A stretch of 64,000 bases of DNA from Serinicoccus profundi (GTDB lineage Bacteria; Actinomycetota; Actinomycetes; Actinomycetales; Dermatophilaceae). Below the pieces are notes generated by a model, which was not told the DNA's origin, ran no database searches, and saw only the letters and a program-made list of their open reading frames with translations. Below are positions 1 through 8,784 of the stretch, piece after piece. Location: assembly GCF_008001015.1 (NCBI RefSeq), contig NZ_CP042862.1, forward strand, positions 186,001 through 250,000. Direction: 5' to 3'. The stretch's first letter is position 1; every line of letters starts with the position of its first letter. Both the position numbers and the translations under genes were made by a program.

Positions 1-1710
1 GATCGACTCCACGCCCTGCTCGCGCAGTTCGGCGGCCTGGGCGTTGGCGGTCTCGACCTCGTCGAGGAACTCGACGCTGGCCACGCCACCGGGGCTGACT
101 AGGGTGGGGGTCTCCTCCAGGGTCATCCCGATGAAGCCCACGTCGACATCGTCGACGGTGCGGACCTCGGTCGCCGGCAGGACGGACTCGCCGGACTCCT
201 TGTCCACGACGTTGGCGGCGAGCCACTGGAAGTCGGCGCCGTCGTAGGGCTCCTCCTCGAAGCAGCCGCGCTCGGGGTGGCAGCCGCCGTTCTGCATCCG
301 CAGCAGCTCCTCGACACCCTCGTCGAACTCGTGGTTGCCGACACCGGAGATGTCCAGCCCCGCGATCTCGAGGGTCTCGACCGACGGCTCGTCCTGGAAG
401 AGGCCGGAGACGAAGGTCGACCCGCCGATGAGGTCACCCGCGGCGACCGTCAGCGACTGCTCGTCGAAGGAGCGGGTGCGCAGCGCATCCAGCGTGGAGC
501 TGAGGTTGACCGCGCCGCCGACGAGGTTCTGGTCGGGGTCCTGCTCCTCGTCGAGCGTGCCGTCCTCCTCCTCGATGTGCCCGTGGTAGTCGTTGAACGA
601 CAGCATCTGGACGACGAGCTCGTCGACCCAGAGCGGCAGCCAGGTGTTGAGCGGGGTGGCGACGCCGAGCTCGCTCAGCGCACCCTCCCCACCGAAGAGG
701 ACGACGCCCTGAGGAGAGAGGCGGTCGAGCGCGGCGACGGTCGGCTCGGGCACGCTGTCCGCGCGGCTGAGCAGCAGCGGACCACCGTGGTATGCCGCGA
801 GGGCGCCGCCGGTGAGCGCGTCCGGGTAGTTCTCGCCGCTGGCGACGTAGGCCACCGAGTCGAACTCGTAGGAGGCGGCGAGGGCGACGGCCGTCTCGTA
901 GCGGTTGGCGCCGAAGACCCGGGTCGTGTCGGGGACCAGGGCGGTGACCGACTCGACGACCTCGTCGGAGACGGCGCCGGAGCCACCGAGGACGACCACG
1001 GACTGCGGCTGCAGCGCCTCGATCGCGTCGGCGGTGCTGGGGCGCAGGGTGTCCGGGTCGGTGAGCAGCATCGGTGCGCCGTCGCGCCCGGCGCGGGCTC
1101 CACCCGTGAGGGCGTCCGGGAAGTCGGTGCCGGTCGCGAGGTAGAGGACGGGCAGGCCGGTCGGGAAGAGGGAGGCGATCTCCGCGGAGGTGTCGTAGCG
1201 GTTCTCCCCGGAGATCCGCACCACCTCGGCGCCGAAGCTCTCAAGCTCGGCCTCGACGTCCGCGGAGATGGCGACGGTGCCACCCACGATGATGATCTGG
1301 CTCGGGGCGAGGTCGGTGAGTGCGGACGCGGTCGCGCCGGGCAGGGCGTCCTGCTTGGTGAGCAGCATGGGCACCGGCAGGCCGGCGCCGTCGGCGTCCG
1401 GACGGGCCATGCCACCGGCGGCACCGGCGGAGGTGGAGGGCATCTGCGCGCTCAGCGCGTCGGGGAAGACCTCGCCGGAGGCGACGACTATGGTGTCGGT
1501 CGCGTCCGCGGGGAAGGCGCGGGCGATCTCGGCGGCGGTCTCGTAGCGGTCGGTGCCCGCGATGCGGTGCACCTGGGTCGGGTCCTCGATCTCGGGGGCT
1601 GTCGGCAGGCTGGGCGCGCTCGTCGCGGCGACCGCTCCGCCACCGACGAGGGCGACCGCTGCGCCGACGGCCACGAGACCACGACGTGCGGAGGGGGTTC
1701 GGGGGGACAT
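1..1710 (-). CDS. CWB2 repeat / 5'-nucleotidase-family metallophosphatase (partial, C-terminus beyond window)
   Basis: Secreted cell-wall-anchored nucleotidase or phosphoesterase; 570 residues are visible and the C-terminus lies outside the window. A signal peptide (about residues 1-30) is followed by three cell-wall-binding repeat 2 modules (about 46-320), each with the RIxGxxRYxTA and FPDAL motifs. A calcineurin-like metallophosphatase domain of the UshA/5'-nucleotidase type begins near residue 350, with the metal-binding motifs NDYHGH, AAGDLIGG and GNHEFDEG. The ATG at 1710 has a good AGGAG site. CWB2 modules bind wall polymers, so the enzyme probably works on the cell surface on nucleotides or related phosphoesters. 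The domain assignment is solid; the substrate is inferred. Confidence 0.9.
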   Translation of the reverse strand, partial: MSPRTPSARRGLVAVGAAVALVGGGAVAATSAPSLPTAPEIEDPTQVHRIAGTDRYETAAEIARAFPADATDTIVVASGEVFPDALSAQMPSTSAGAAGGMARPDADGAGLPVPMLLTKQDALPGATASALTDLAPSQIIIVGGTVAISADVEAELESFGAEVVRISGENRYDTSAEIASLFPTGLPVLYLATGTDFPDALTGGARAGRDGAPMLLTDPDTLRPSTADAIEALQPQSVVVLGGSGAVSDEVVESVTALVPDTTRVFGANRYETAVALAASYEFDSVAYVASGENYPDALTGGALAAYHGGPLLLSRADSVPEPTVAALDRLSPQGVVLFGGEGALSELGVATPLNTWLPLWVDELVVQMLSFNDYHGHIEEEDGTLDEEQDPDQNLVGGAVNLSSTLDALRTRSFDEQSLTVAAGDLIGGSTFVSGLFQDEPSVETLEIAGLDISGVGNHEFDEGVEELLRMQNGGCHPERGCFEEEPYDGADFQWLAANVVDKESGESVLPATEVRTVDDVDVGFIGMTLEETPTLVSPGGVASVEFLDEVETANAQAAELREQGVESI

Positions 1711-2092
1711 GCGTTGAGTTCTCCTCGCGGGGGGATGTGCGTCGCGAACTCGTCACTGAGCCCGCCGGTAGCAACGTAGCCCATGGAGACCGTCCGTCAC
1801 CCGACGAAAAGGTCACGGTCCGGTGAACGCGGGCGGTCGGCCAGCCGCGGCCAGTGGGGCACGTGTAACGTATGTGGTTGTTGGGGTTCGTGGGGAAGTG
1901 CGCAGTCACGAGTTGGCAAAGATTGGCAGACGGGGGTACCGCGCACGAGGGGGCCGACGTAGGCTTCCGACCAGCGTCGAGTCCTACCTGCGGGTGGCGT
2001 TCGGCGCTGCGCGGCGTGGACCACGACGCGACACAGACAAGTAAGAGTCTCGGCGCTCTCGCGCCCACGGATCAGTCAGGGGTTGGCAGGCG
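1711..2092. other. Non-coding region between divergent genes
   Basis: About 380 bases separate the divergent CWB2/nucleotidase gene and the peptidoglycan-binding peptidase gene, so promoters for both should lie here. I saw no convincing -35/-10 pair, no tRNA and no conserved riboswitch core. In particular I did not find the cyclic di-AMP riboswitch that precedes some actinobacterial wall hydrolase genes. Confidence 0.5.
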
Positions 2093-3964
2093 ATGGTAGG
2101 CACTGGGGGACGGCGTCGGGGAGGGGCACGCCTGCTGGTGGCCTCGCTGCTCACGGGGACGTTGGCGTTGTCGACCTCGATGGCCCTGGCGGACGAGGAG
2201 ACCCAGGTCGACCCCGCCGCGTCGGCGGCCGGCGACCAGTCCGGGGCAGCAGGCCAGTCCGGCGCCGCAGGTCAGGCCGACCCGGGCGCCGAGGGTGCCG
2301 ACCCGGGCACCGGGGGTTCCGGGGAGGGCGCGGGTGCCGCCGTGGGCAGCACCCCCGCGCCCACCCCCGGAGGCGCCGGCTACTCCCACAGCGGCTCGCC
2401 GGCCGGGGCGGCGACCTTCGCCCCCTTGCCGCAGGACCCGGCCTACCCCGTCCCCGCGCCCCCCGAGAACGACGGGCTCCCGGTCGAGGTCGACGCCGAC
2501 ACGTCCTACCAGGACCAGCTCTCCTGCGACCCCGAGGACCGGCCGGGCGTCACCGCCTTCGCCCTGCTCCTCACCGACCACTACGGCCGCGAGGCCTGGT
2601 CGGGCGCCCGGCCGTGCATCGACTACATGAGCCAGCACCACGACGGCCGCGCGCTTGACTGGACGCTCAACGCCTTCGACCCGCACGAGCGTCGCATCGG
2701 CGACGCCGCGGTCGCCTGGCTGACTGAGAACGACGGCGAGATGATGCGCCGCTTCGGGATCGAGTACATCATCTGGAACGGCCTCGTCTTCATGAAGGAC
2801 GACAACGAGTGGCGGCACTACGTCGGGCCCAGCCCGCACACCGACCACGTGCACCTCTCCTTCACCTGGGACGGCGCGATGATGCGGACCTCCTGGTGGA
2901 CCGGCGTCGCGGTGACCGAGCCCGACCTCGGGCCGTGCGACACGGTCGCGCTGGAGTATGCCGCGCTGCACACCTTCCCGCGGTTCGAGGAGTGCCTCGA
3001 GCCCGCGCTCGCCGCCCCGCGGACCGACTTCGGCCGGGTGCGCCCGGGTGAGGCGGGAGCGGGAGTCTCGATGCTGCAGTCCGTCCTCGGCATCGAGGCC
3101 ACGGGCGTGCTCGACCAGCAGACCCGGCGGGCGCTCGTCGAGTGGCAGACCGAGCACGACCTCCCGGCGACCGGTGTCGCGGACGCCCTGACCTACGCCG
3201 CCGCGCAGGGCTGGGACCTCGAGGAGGTCCCCGAGTCGGCCCGCGCCATCACGCCGGAGGACTGGCAGGTCTCCCGGTTCACGCCCTACAAGCGGCTGAC
3301 GCTGACCGAGGGCGAGACCGGTGAGGCCGTCGTCGCCCTGCAGGAGGCCCTCGGGGCCGAGCCGGACGGCGACTTCGGGCCCCAGACCGCCGAGGCGCTC
3401 GCCGAGTGGGAGCAGACCATCCCGGTGCTCGCCGAGCAGGCCGAGCGTCGCGGTGACGAGCCGGCGGTCGTCACCCCCTTGACCTGGGTCTACCTCGAGC
3501 GCGCGGTCCACCCGACGATGGCGCTGCGCGACGTCGAACTCGCCGAGGGCAGCCGCGACATCGGCGCCGACCCGGACGGTGAGCTGGCCGCCCGAGCCGT
3601 GATCGAGGGCAGCGAGGACACCCCCTACTCCGGCGGCGCGGTCGCCGTGCTGCAGGAGCTGCTTGGCGTCGAGGTCGACGGCAGCTTCGGCCCGCTCACC
3701 GCCGAGGCGGTCCGGGCCGTGCAGGAGGGCGCGGACCTCGAGCCCACGGGCGAGGTCGACGGGTTCACCTGGGTGGCCGTCGAGGCCGAGGCGATCGAGG
3801 CGGAGCGGGTCTCCGCGGCTCCCGGTCTGGAGGCGCAGCGGATCCGCGAGGAGCAGGAGCGGGAGAAGCGCGCCACGCAGGAGCGCGAGGAGAAGGAGCG
3901 CGAGGCCGAGCTGGCGCGCCAGCAGGAGGAGCACGAGGCGGCGGTCGAGGACGCCGACCGCTGA
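2093..3964 (+). CDS. Secreted M15/ARB_07466-like peptidase domain with three peptidoglycan-binding modules
   Basis: Exported 623-residue wall protein. A signal peptide ends at about residue 33 (ALA before DEE), followed by a Gly/Ala/Pro linker to about 110. Residues about 140-260 form a zinc peptidase-like domain with HDGRALDW (183-190) and HTDHVHLSF (249-257), matching the metal-ligand pattern of LAS/M15-type D-Ala-D-Ala carboxypeptidases and ARB_07466-like C-terminal domains. Three peptidoglycan-binding (PGB_1-like) modules follow (about 312-375, 400-450, 505-555). The last 50 residues are a charged Glu/Arg/Gln coiled coil. Likely role is binding and trimming peptidoglycan; the exact bond cleaved is not shown by the sequence. 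Confidence 0.85.
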   Translation: MVGTGGRRRGGARLLVASLLTGTLALSTSMALADEETQVDPAASAAGDQSGAAGQSGAAGQADPGAEGADPGTGGSGEGAGAAVGSTPAPTPGGAGYSHSGSPAGAATFAPLPQDPAYPVPAPPENDGLPVEVDADTSYQDQLSCDPEDRPGVTAFALLLTDHYGREAWSGARPCIDYMSQHHDGRALDWTLNAFDPHERRIGDAAVAWLTENDGEMMRRFGIEYIIWNGLVFMKDDNEWRHYVGPSPHTDHVHLSFTWDGAMMRTSWWTGVAVTEPDLGPCDTVALEYAALHTFPRFEECLEPALAAPRTDFGRVRPGEAGAGVSMLQSVLGIEATGVLDQQTRRALVEWQTEHDLPATGVADALTYAAAQGWDLEEVPESARAITPEDWQVSRFTPYKRLTLTEGETGEAVVALQEALGAEPDGDFGPQTAEALAEWEQTIPVLAEQAERRGDEPAVVTPLTWVYLERAVHPTMALRDVELAEGSRDIGADPDGELAARAVIEGSEDTPYSGGAVAVLQELLGVEVDGSFGPLTAEAVRAVQEGADLEPTGEVDGFTWVAVEAEAIEAERVSAAPGLEAQRIREEQEREKRATQEREEKEREAELARQQEEHEAAVEDADR

Positions 3965-4085
3965 GGCCCACCCTCCTGGTCCGCGGCGGATCCGCTGCAT
4001 CGTCTCCCGAGCCGCGGGGCAACGTCGGACACCGGCCATCGCGTCATACGGTGGACAGGTCCAGGTCGAGGAGAAGGGGCACGCG

Positions 4086-5602
4086 ATGAGGGCAGCACGC
4101 CGTAGGCGCACACTGACGACCTCCGGGCTGATGGTCGCGGGGCTCGCGCTGGCCGGCCTGACCACGACCTCCACCGCACAGGGCGACGGCACGGACGAGT
4201 CGGACGCCGGACAGCTGCAGGCGGCCACGGCGACCGCGGTGGACTGGTCCGGGCTGGGCCAGGCGCCGTGCCCGGAGGGCATGACCCGCCGGGTGAGCGT
4301 CGGCGCCTACAGCATGGACTCCGCGATCCCGCAGTCCCGCTTCACCAACGGCTGGGGCCTGGTCTCCTCGCGCGACGGCTCGGCCGCCCGGGCCGTGGTC
4401 TCCTCCAGCGATCCCAGCGACCACTTCTTCCTGCCCTACCTCGAGGTCTCGGTCGACCGCCGCACGATGCTCGGCCTCTCGACACGCGGCACCCAGGGCA
4501 ACTCCGCCTACACCCGCGCGCAGGTCAACTCCGTCGACCTGCGGGTCTACGCCGACGACTCCTGGGACGGCCGGGTCTACGACGTGACGGCGGCGACGGA
4601 CGACGAGGGCGGCGACCTCGGCACGTGGTTCGAGCATCGCAGCCAGTCCGGCGCGACCACCCGATGGGACATCGACAACGTGCAGGTCTACACCTGCCGC
4701 AGCGCCCCGGTCTCCCGCATCTCCGGGTCCGACCGGTATGCCTCCGCCGCCCGGATCGCGGCGACCTACCCGGCCGGGGTGCCGGTCGCCTACCTCGCCA
4801 CGGGGGAGAACTTCCCGGATGCCATCGGGGCCTCGGCCCTCGCCGCCCACCGTGGTGCCCCGGTGCTGCTGACCCGCTCGACCAGCCTGCCCGGCGACAC
4901 CGCGGCCCAGCTGGACCGCCTCGCGCCGCAGCGCCTCGTCGTGCTCGGCGGGACGGGGGCGGTGAGCTCGGCGTGGCCCGCGAGGCCGGCGCCTACGCCG
5001 GGTCCACGAGCCGGGTGACCGGCGCGACCCGCTACGACGTCTCGGCGGCCCTCGCCGCGGCATACTCCCCGGGTCGTCCGGTGCTCTACGTCGCGAGCGG
5101 CGCGAACTTCCCCGACGCCCTCGCCATCGGCGCCCGCGCGGGCGACCAGGGCGTCCCCGTCCTGCTCACCCCGCAGTCCGGGCTGCACCCGGCGGTGGAG
5201 GAGCAGATCGCCCGCCTCGACCCGGGGCGGATCGTCGTCGTCGGCGGCCCGGTCGCCGTCTCCGACACCGTCGTCGACCAGTTGCGGCGGCACACCTCCG
5301 GCTCGGTCACGCGCATCACCGGCAGCAACAGGTATGCCGTCGCCTCGGCCATCGCCCGGCAGTTCGACGCCGAGCCCTCGCGGGTCTACGTCGCGACCGG
5401 CACCGCGTTCCCGGACGCCCTCGTGGGCGCGGCCCGGGCGGGCAGCCAGGGGGTGCCGGTCGTCCTCACCCGGCAGGACCAGCTGGTGAGCGACGCGCGG
5501 ACGGCGCTGAGCGCCCTGGACCCGTTGCGCGGCGTGCTGCTCGGCGGGCAGGGCGCGTTGAGCTCCGTCGTCATGGACCAGGTCGGCGCACGGGTCGGCT
5601 GA
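4086..5602 (+). pseudogene. Secreted CWB2 repeat protein, single-base frameshift
   Basis: One cell-wall-binding protein split over two frames. The ATG at 4086 follows GAGGAGAAGGGG. A signal peptide and an all-beta unrecognised domain (to about residue 205) precede three CWB2 repeats. The first repeat ends ...GGTGAVSSA in frame 1, and translation then has to move to another frame to read VAREAGAYAG and the remaining two repeats to 5602. Restoring one G near 4972-4974 (GCGTGG to GCGGTGG) rejoins the protein perfectly, so the sequence lacks one base. As written, translation stops at 5018. Either a real recent mutation or an assembly indel; the intact protein would be about 505 residues. Confidence 0.85.
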
Positions 5603-5615
5603 GGAGAGGGACATC

Positions 5616-6332
5616 ATGGAGACCACCCACCGCCTGCTCTCGGGCGATGCTGTGCGCGTCGACGTGCCGGACGCCACCGCCCTTCCCGGGGGCACCTCGC
5701 TGGCCGTGCTGGCGCTGGACGGCGCCGGTCAGCTGGAGGTCACCTCCGGCGTGGAGGCGGACCTCGCGTTCTACCTCGAGGTGACCGGCACGACCCTGGA
5801 CCGCGAGGTCGGGCTGCGCGAGGGCCGCACGCTGCGCTACGGCCGGTTCGGGGGTGACCCGCAGCAAGGTGTCGGCTGGGCCGTCGCCGTCGAGGGGCAT
5901 CAGGTCTACGGCCACACCGTGCCGACGATGGACGTCGAGACCCTCGCCGGCTACCTCGCCGACATCGACGTGCAGGCCGACCCGCTCGGCCCGGTCCTCA
6001 CCCCGGCGGGCCGGACCAGCTGGTCGCCCTACCGCACGCAGACCCTGGCCCAGGTCGTCGAGCTCGCGCCCGCCCCGGCCGTCGAGGGCACCGGCCCGAT
6101 GGGCTACCTCCTCGACATCCGTCGGGCCCGCACCGGGCAGCTGCAGGCCGGCCGCTCCGCGGGCGCTCAGGTGCGCGGCGGCCTGCTGGCCCGGTCCTCT
6201 GGCGAGGAGCGCCACCCGTATGCCGTGCTGGAGAGCGCCGACTTCGTCACCTACGGCATGCCGGGCAGCGAGGAGATCGTCGACACCGTCATCTCCTCGA
6301 TGGCCCAGGTGAGCGTGGAGCTGGTCCGGTGA
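5616..6332 (+). CDS. Hypothetical protein, first gene of MauE/thioredoxin cassette
   Basis: Unrecognised 238-residue cytosolic protein: no signal peptide, no membrane segment and no cysteine pattern. It starts 13 bases after the CWB2 gene with GGAGAGGGACATC upstream of the ATG, and its stop overlaps the GTG of the MauE-type gene (GTGA), so it is co-transcribed and probably co-translated with the redox cassette. The protein is rich in beta-forming stretches and has a repeated L-x-V-x-A pattern. No function is assigned. Confidence 0.75.
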   Translation: METTHRLLSGDAVRVDVPDATALPGGTSLAVLALDGAGQLEVTSGVEADLAFYLEVTGTTLDREVGLREGRTLRYGRFGGDPQQGVGWAVAVEGHQVYGHTVPTMDVETLAGYLADIDVQADPLGPVLTPAGRTSWSPYRTQTLAQVVELAPAPAVEGTGPMGYLLDIRRARTGQLQAGRSAGAQVRGGLLARSSGEERHPYAVLESADFVTYGMPGSEEIVDTVISSMAQVSVELVR

Positions 6333-6900
6333 GCGTGCTCACCGCCGCGACGGCACTGGCCGTGGGGCTCGTGCTCCTCGCGTCGGGCGCCGAGCACGTG
6401 CGGGCACCCCGGTCGACCCGCGCCGCGCTGCGGGCCCACGGCGTCCTGCCGGTCCCCACCACCGCGCGCTCGCCCTCCTCCTCGGGCCGACGGAGGTCGT
6501 GCTGGCGCTCGCCCTGCTGGCGGGCGGTGTCGGCCTGCTGGCGCCCCTCCCCACCCGGGTGGCCGCCCTCGGTGCCGTGCTCCTGTGCCTCGGCTTCACG
6601 GCATACCTCCTGCTCGCGCTGCGGCGCACCACCGGGGCCGACGTGCCCTGCGGCTGCGGCCTCGGGACGACACCGTTGACCCACTGGAGCGTCGTGCGCG
6701 CGGGCCTGCTCGCCGCGTTCGCCGTCACGGCGCTCGCGCTGCCCTCGGGACCCTGGTCCTCGACCTCCGGGGCGCCGGTCTGGGCCCAGGGCGTCGTGGC
6801 TGCCTGCGCCGGTCTCGCGCTGGCCGTGGCCACCGCCGCGCTGCCCGCCGCCCGCGCCGTCCCCGCGCGGCTGACCACGCTGGCGGGGGTGGCCCGATGA
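6329..6900 (+). pseudogene. MauE/DoxX-like redox-associated membrane protein, frameshifted
   Basis: Four-helix membrane protein of the methylamine-utilisation MauE family, which supplies oxidising or reducing power for disulfide formation in exported proteins. The N-terminal helix is read in one frame from GTG 6329. The rest, including GPTEVVLALALLAGG, the VPCGCG cysteine motif and the TPLTHWSVVRAG signature, is in another frame to 6900. Adding one G in the CCGG at about 6450 joins the halves (VLPGPHHRALALLLGPTE), so one base appears to be missing. The ATGA junction at 6897 couples it to the thioredoxin gene. Family assignment is good; whether the gene is truly broken is uncertain. Confidence 0.8.
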
Positions 6901-7475
6901 CCTTCACCGCCTCGGCCCTCGTGCTCGCCTTCGTCGCCATCGCCCTGCTGGCCCTCGGCCTCGCCGGGCTGCTGCGCCAGGTCAGCCTGCTGACCCAGCA
7001 GCTCGAGGGGGGAGCGGCGGCGGGCTCGGCCCCGGGCGCCACCGGTGCCCGCACCACCCGCGAGCTCGTGGGGTTCCGGGTCCCCGACGACCTGGCCGCG
7101 GACCTCCTCGACCCGGCCGCGCGGCATACCCTCCTCGCCTTCGTCTCACCCGGCTGCAGCTCCTGCGCCCTCACCCTGCGGGCCCTGGCGGCCGACCCCT
7201 CGGTCCGCGACGGTTCCACCGCCCTGGCGCTGGTCTCGGCCGGCTCCTGCGAGCCCGGCCTGCTCGACGCGCAGGGTGCCGACCGGCTCACCTGCGTCCC
7301 GCAGGGCCGCGCCGTCATGGACCGGCTGGCCGTGCCGGCGACGCCCTACCTCGCGCTCGTCGACGCGCGCGGCACCCTCCGGGCGGCCCTGCTGCCCGAG
7401 GAGGACACCGACCTCTCCGGCTGGCTCCGCCAGTCCCGCACGCCACTGTCGATCAGGGAGGACAGCCCGTCATGA
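6897..7475 (+). CDS. Membrane-anchored thioredoxin-like (MauD-type) protein
   Basis: 192-residue thiol-disulfide oxidoreductase candidate. An N-terminal hydrophobic helix (about residues 5-28) anchors a periplasmic-side thioredoxin fold. The redox motif is CSSC within FVSPGCSSCALT, and a cis-Pro region (VPATPYLAL) lies near the C-terminus, as in MauD and TlpA-like proteins. Two additional cysteines sit downstream (GSCEPG, LTCVPQ). It overlaps the MauE-type gene upstream (ATGA) and the Tat substrate downstream (ATGA at 7472), so the three are translated together. Inferred role: forming or isomerising disulfides in the ten-cysteine protein encoded next. Confidence 0.85.
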   Translation: MTFTASALVLAFVAIALLALGLAGLLRQVSLLTQQLEGGAAAGSAPGATGARTTRELVGFRVPDDLAADLLDPAARHTLLAFVSPGCSSCALTLRALAADPSVRDGSTALALVSAGSCEPGLLDAQGADRLTCVPQGRAVMDRLAVPATPYLALVDARGTLRAALLPEEDTDLSGWLRQSRTPLSIREDSPS

Positions 7476-7984
7476 TGCGCTTCGAGGATCTTCCGGAGGC
7501 CGACACGGGGCGCCTGCGCGACCGGCTGCGCGAGCGCCCGAGCCGACGCGGCTTCCTCACCCGGGTGCTCGGCGCGGGCACCGCCGTCGGGGTCGGGTCC
7601 CTGGCGCTGATCAACAAGGGCAGCGGCCGCGCCAAGGCGCAGGCCGCCTACTTCCTCGACTACACCGACACCTCGACCGGGCCGTGCGCGACCTACGCGC
7701 GCGACCACACCGAGAACGGCATACCGTGCGGTCCCTCGCCGATGTGCACCGACCGGGCCTGCTGCTGGAAGTACCGCTCGGGCGCCGGCAACGTCGTGGC
7801 GTGGCACAAGAACGGCCCGGGGGCCGACCGCTACTACACCCACCGCCCGGACGACTGCTGGAACGGCGTCTACGACTCCTGGAACTGGAAGTTCAGCGAC
7901 GGCCGCACCTACCGGTGCTCCGACGGCTGGACCTGCTCGGGCTCCGGCTCCTGCCTGGCCACGATCTGCCCATGGGCGATCTAG
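7472..7984 (+). CDS. Tat-exported cysteine-rich protein of unknown function
   Basis: 170-residue exported protein with a twin-arginine signal (PSRRGFLTRVLG, about residues 28-39) and a short hydrophobic core ending in an AQA site. The mature part has ten cysteines, including a CC pair, and many Trp and Tyr (CCWKYR, NWKF, GWTC, CPW). The neighbours are MauE- and MauD-like proteins, and in methylamine dehydrogenase the light chain MauA is a small exported protein with many disulfides whose maturation needs MauD and MauE. The cysteine spacing does not let me call this MauA, so a quinone cofactor is speculation. Its 3' end overlaps the next gene by 13 bases. Confidence 0.8.
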   Translation: MMRFEDLPEADTGRLRDRLRERPSRRGFLTRVLGAGTAVGVGSLALINKGSGRAKAQAAYFLDYTDTSTGPCATYARDHTENGIPCGPSPMCTDRACCWKYRSGAGNVVAWHKNGPGADRYYTHRPDDCWNGVYDSWNWKFSDGRTYRCSDGWTCSGSGSCLATICPWAI

Positions 7985-8196
7985 AGGATCCCGACCTCCC
8001 GGTCGTCTCCGACGCCGCGACCGGGATCTCGACCCGTCGCCGGTGGGCGGCGGACCCGCTCCCGCTGCTGCTGCTCCTCGGCGGGGTCGGCGTGCTGCTC
8101 AGCGCGGCGCTGCTGCCGGCCGGAGGCCCGGTCTGGGTCGTCCCCGCCCTCTTCGCGGTGACCGTCGCCGGGCTGGCGCTCTCCGGCTCCACCTGA
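7972..8196 (+). CDS. Small two-helix membrane protein
   Basis: 74-residue protein starting at the ATG inside the 3' end of the cysteine-rich gene. An acidic and then basic N-terminus is followed by two hydrophobic helices (about residues 27-46 and 51-69). It matches no family I recognise. The overlap indicates translation coupling, so it belongs to the same redox cassette, perhaps as a membrane partner. Confidence 0.6.
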   Translation: MGDLEDPDLPVVSDAATGISTRRRWAADPLPLLLLLGGVGVLLSAALLPAGGPVWVVPALFAVTVAGLALSGST

Positions 8197-8220
8197 GGCG
8201 TCAACAGCGCGTGGGCGCTG

Positions 8221-8781
8221 GTGGCCTCGGTCCGGGGCCGACATCTCCAACTCCCCCTGTGGGGGGCCTTCGCTGTCGGGACGACGCTCGGCGGTGCCAC
8301 GACCGGGCTGGCGCTCGGCGTGCTGTCGGGCCTGATCAGCCCGGTCCCGGAGACGGTGCGCCTGGCGCTGCTCGTCGTGGTGGTCCTCGCGCTCGTCGTG
8401 CTCGACCTCGCCTCGCCCGCGCTGCCGCTGCCGCAGCGGGCCACGCTCATCCCGCAGGAGGTCTTCGGCCGGGGTATGGCGCGCGGCGGCTTCCGCTTCG
8501 GGCTGGAGTACGGCTGCGGCTGGCGGACCCTCGTGCCCTCGGCCGCGTCCTACCTCGCGGCGGCCTTCGTGCTGCTCGTCGTGCCCCCGTGGTGGTCGGC
8601 GGTCCTCCTGGGCGCGGCCTTCGGCTTCTCCCGGTCGTGGGCGGTGCTGGTGTGGATCCTGCTGGGTGCGCCGGGGTGGCAGACCTTCCTCGCCCGCCAC
8701 TCGCGGCTGCTCGAGCGCTCCGGCAGCGTGCTCGCCGGGGTGCTGCTGCTCGCAGCGGCCTGGTCGCGCCTCGGCGGCTAG
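8221..8781 (+). CDS. Polytopic membrane protein in redox cassette
   Basis: About 186 residues with five to six hydrophobic helices. The segment EYGCGWRTLVPS has a charged and cysteine-containing turn between helices, reminiscent of CcdA/MauF-type membrane oxidoreductases, but only one cysteine is present, so that link is weak. It is the last gene of the MauE-thioredoxin run. No clear ribosome site precedes the GTG at 8221, so the true start may differ slightly. Confidence 0.6.
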   Translation: MASVRGRHLQLPLWGAFAVGTTLGGATTGLALGVLSGLISPVPETVRLALLVVVVLALVVLDLASPALPLPQRATLIPQEVFGRGMARGGFRFGLEYGCGWRTLVPSAASYLAAAFVLLVVPPWWSAVLLGAAFGFSRSWAVLVWILLGAPGWQTFLARHSRLLERSGSVLAGVLLLAAAWSRLGG

Positions 8782-8784
8782 GGT

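Noticed and set aside
2072-4282. A 736-residue minus-strand frame
   Set aside because: Antisense to the peptidoglycan-binding peptidase; composition of a shadow frame.
7472-7984. Methylamine dehydrogenase light chain (MauA)
   Set aside because: The neighbours fit but the cysteine spacing and Trp positions do not match the MauA pattern I know, so it is left as an unknown Tat-exported protein.
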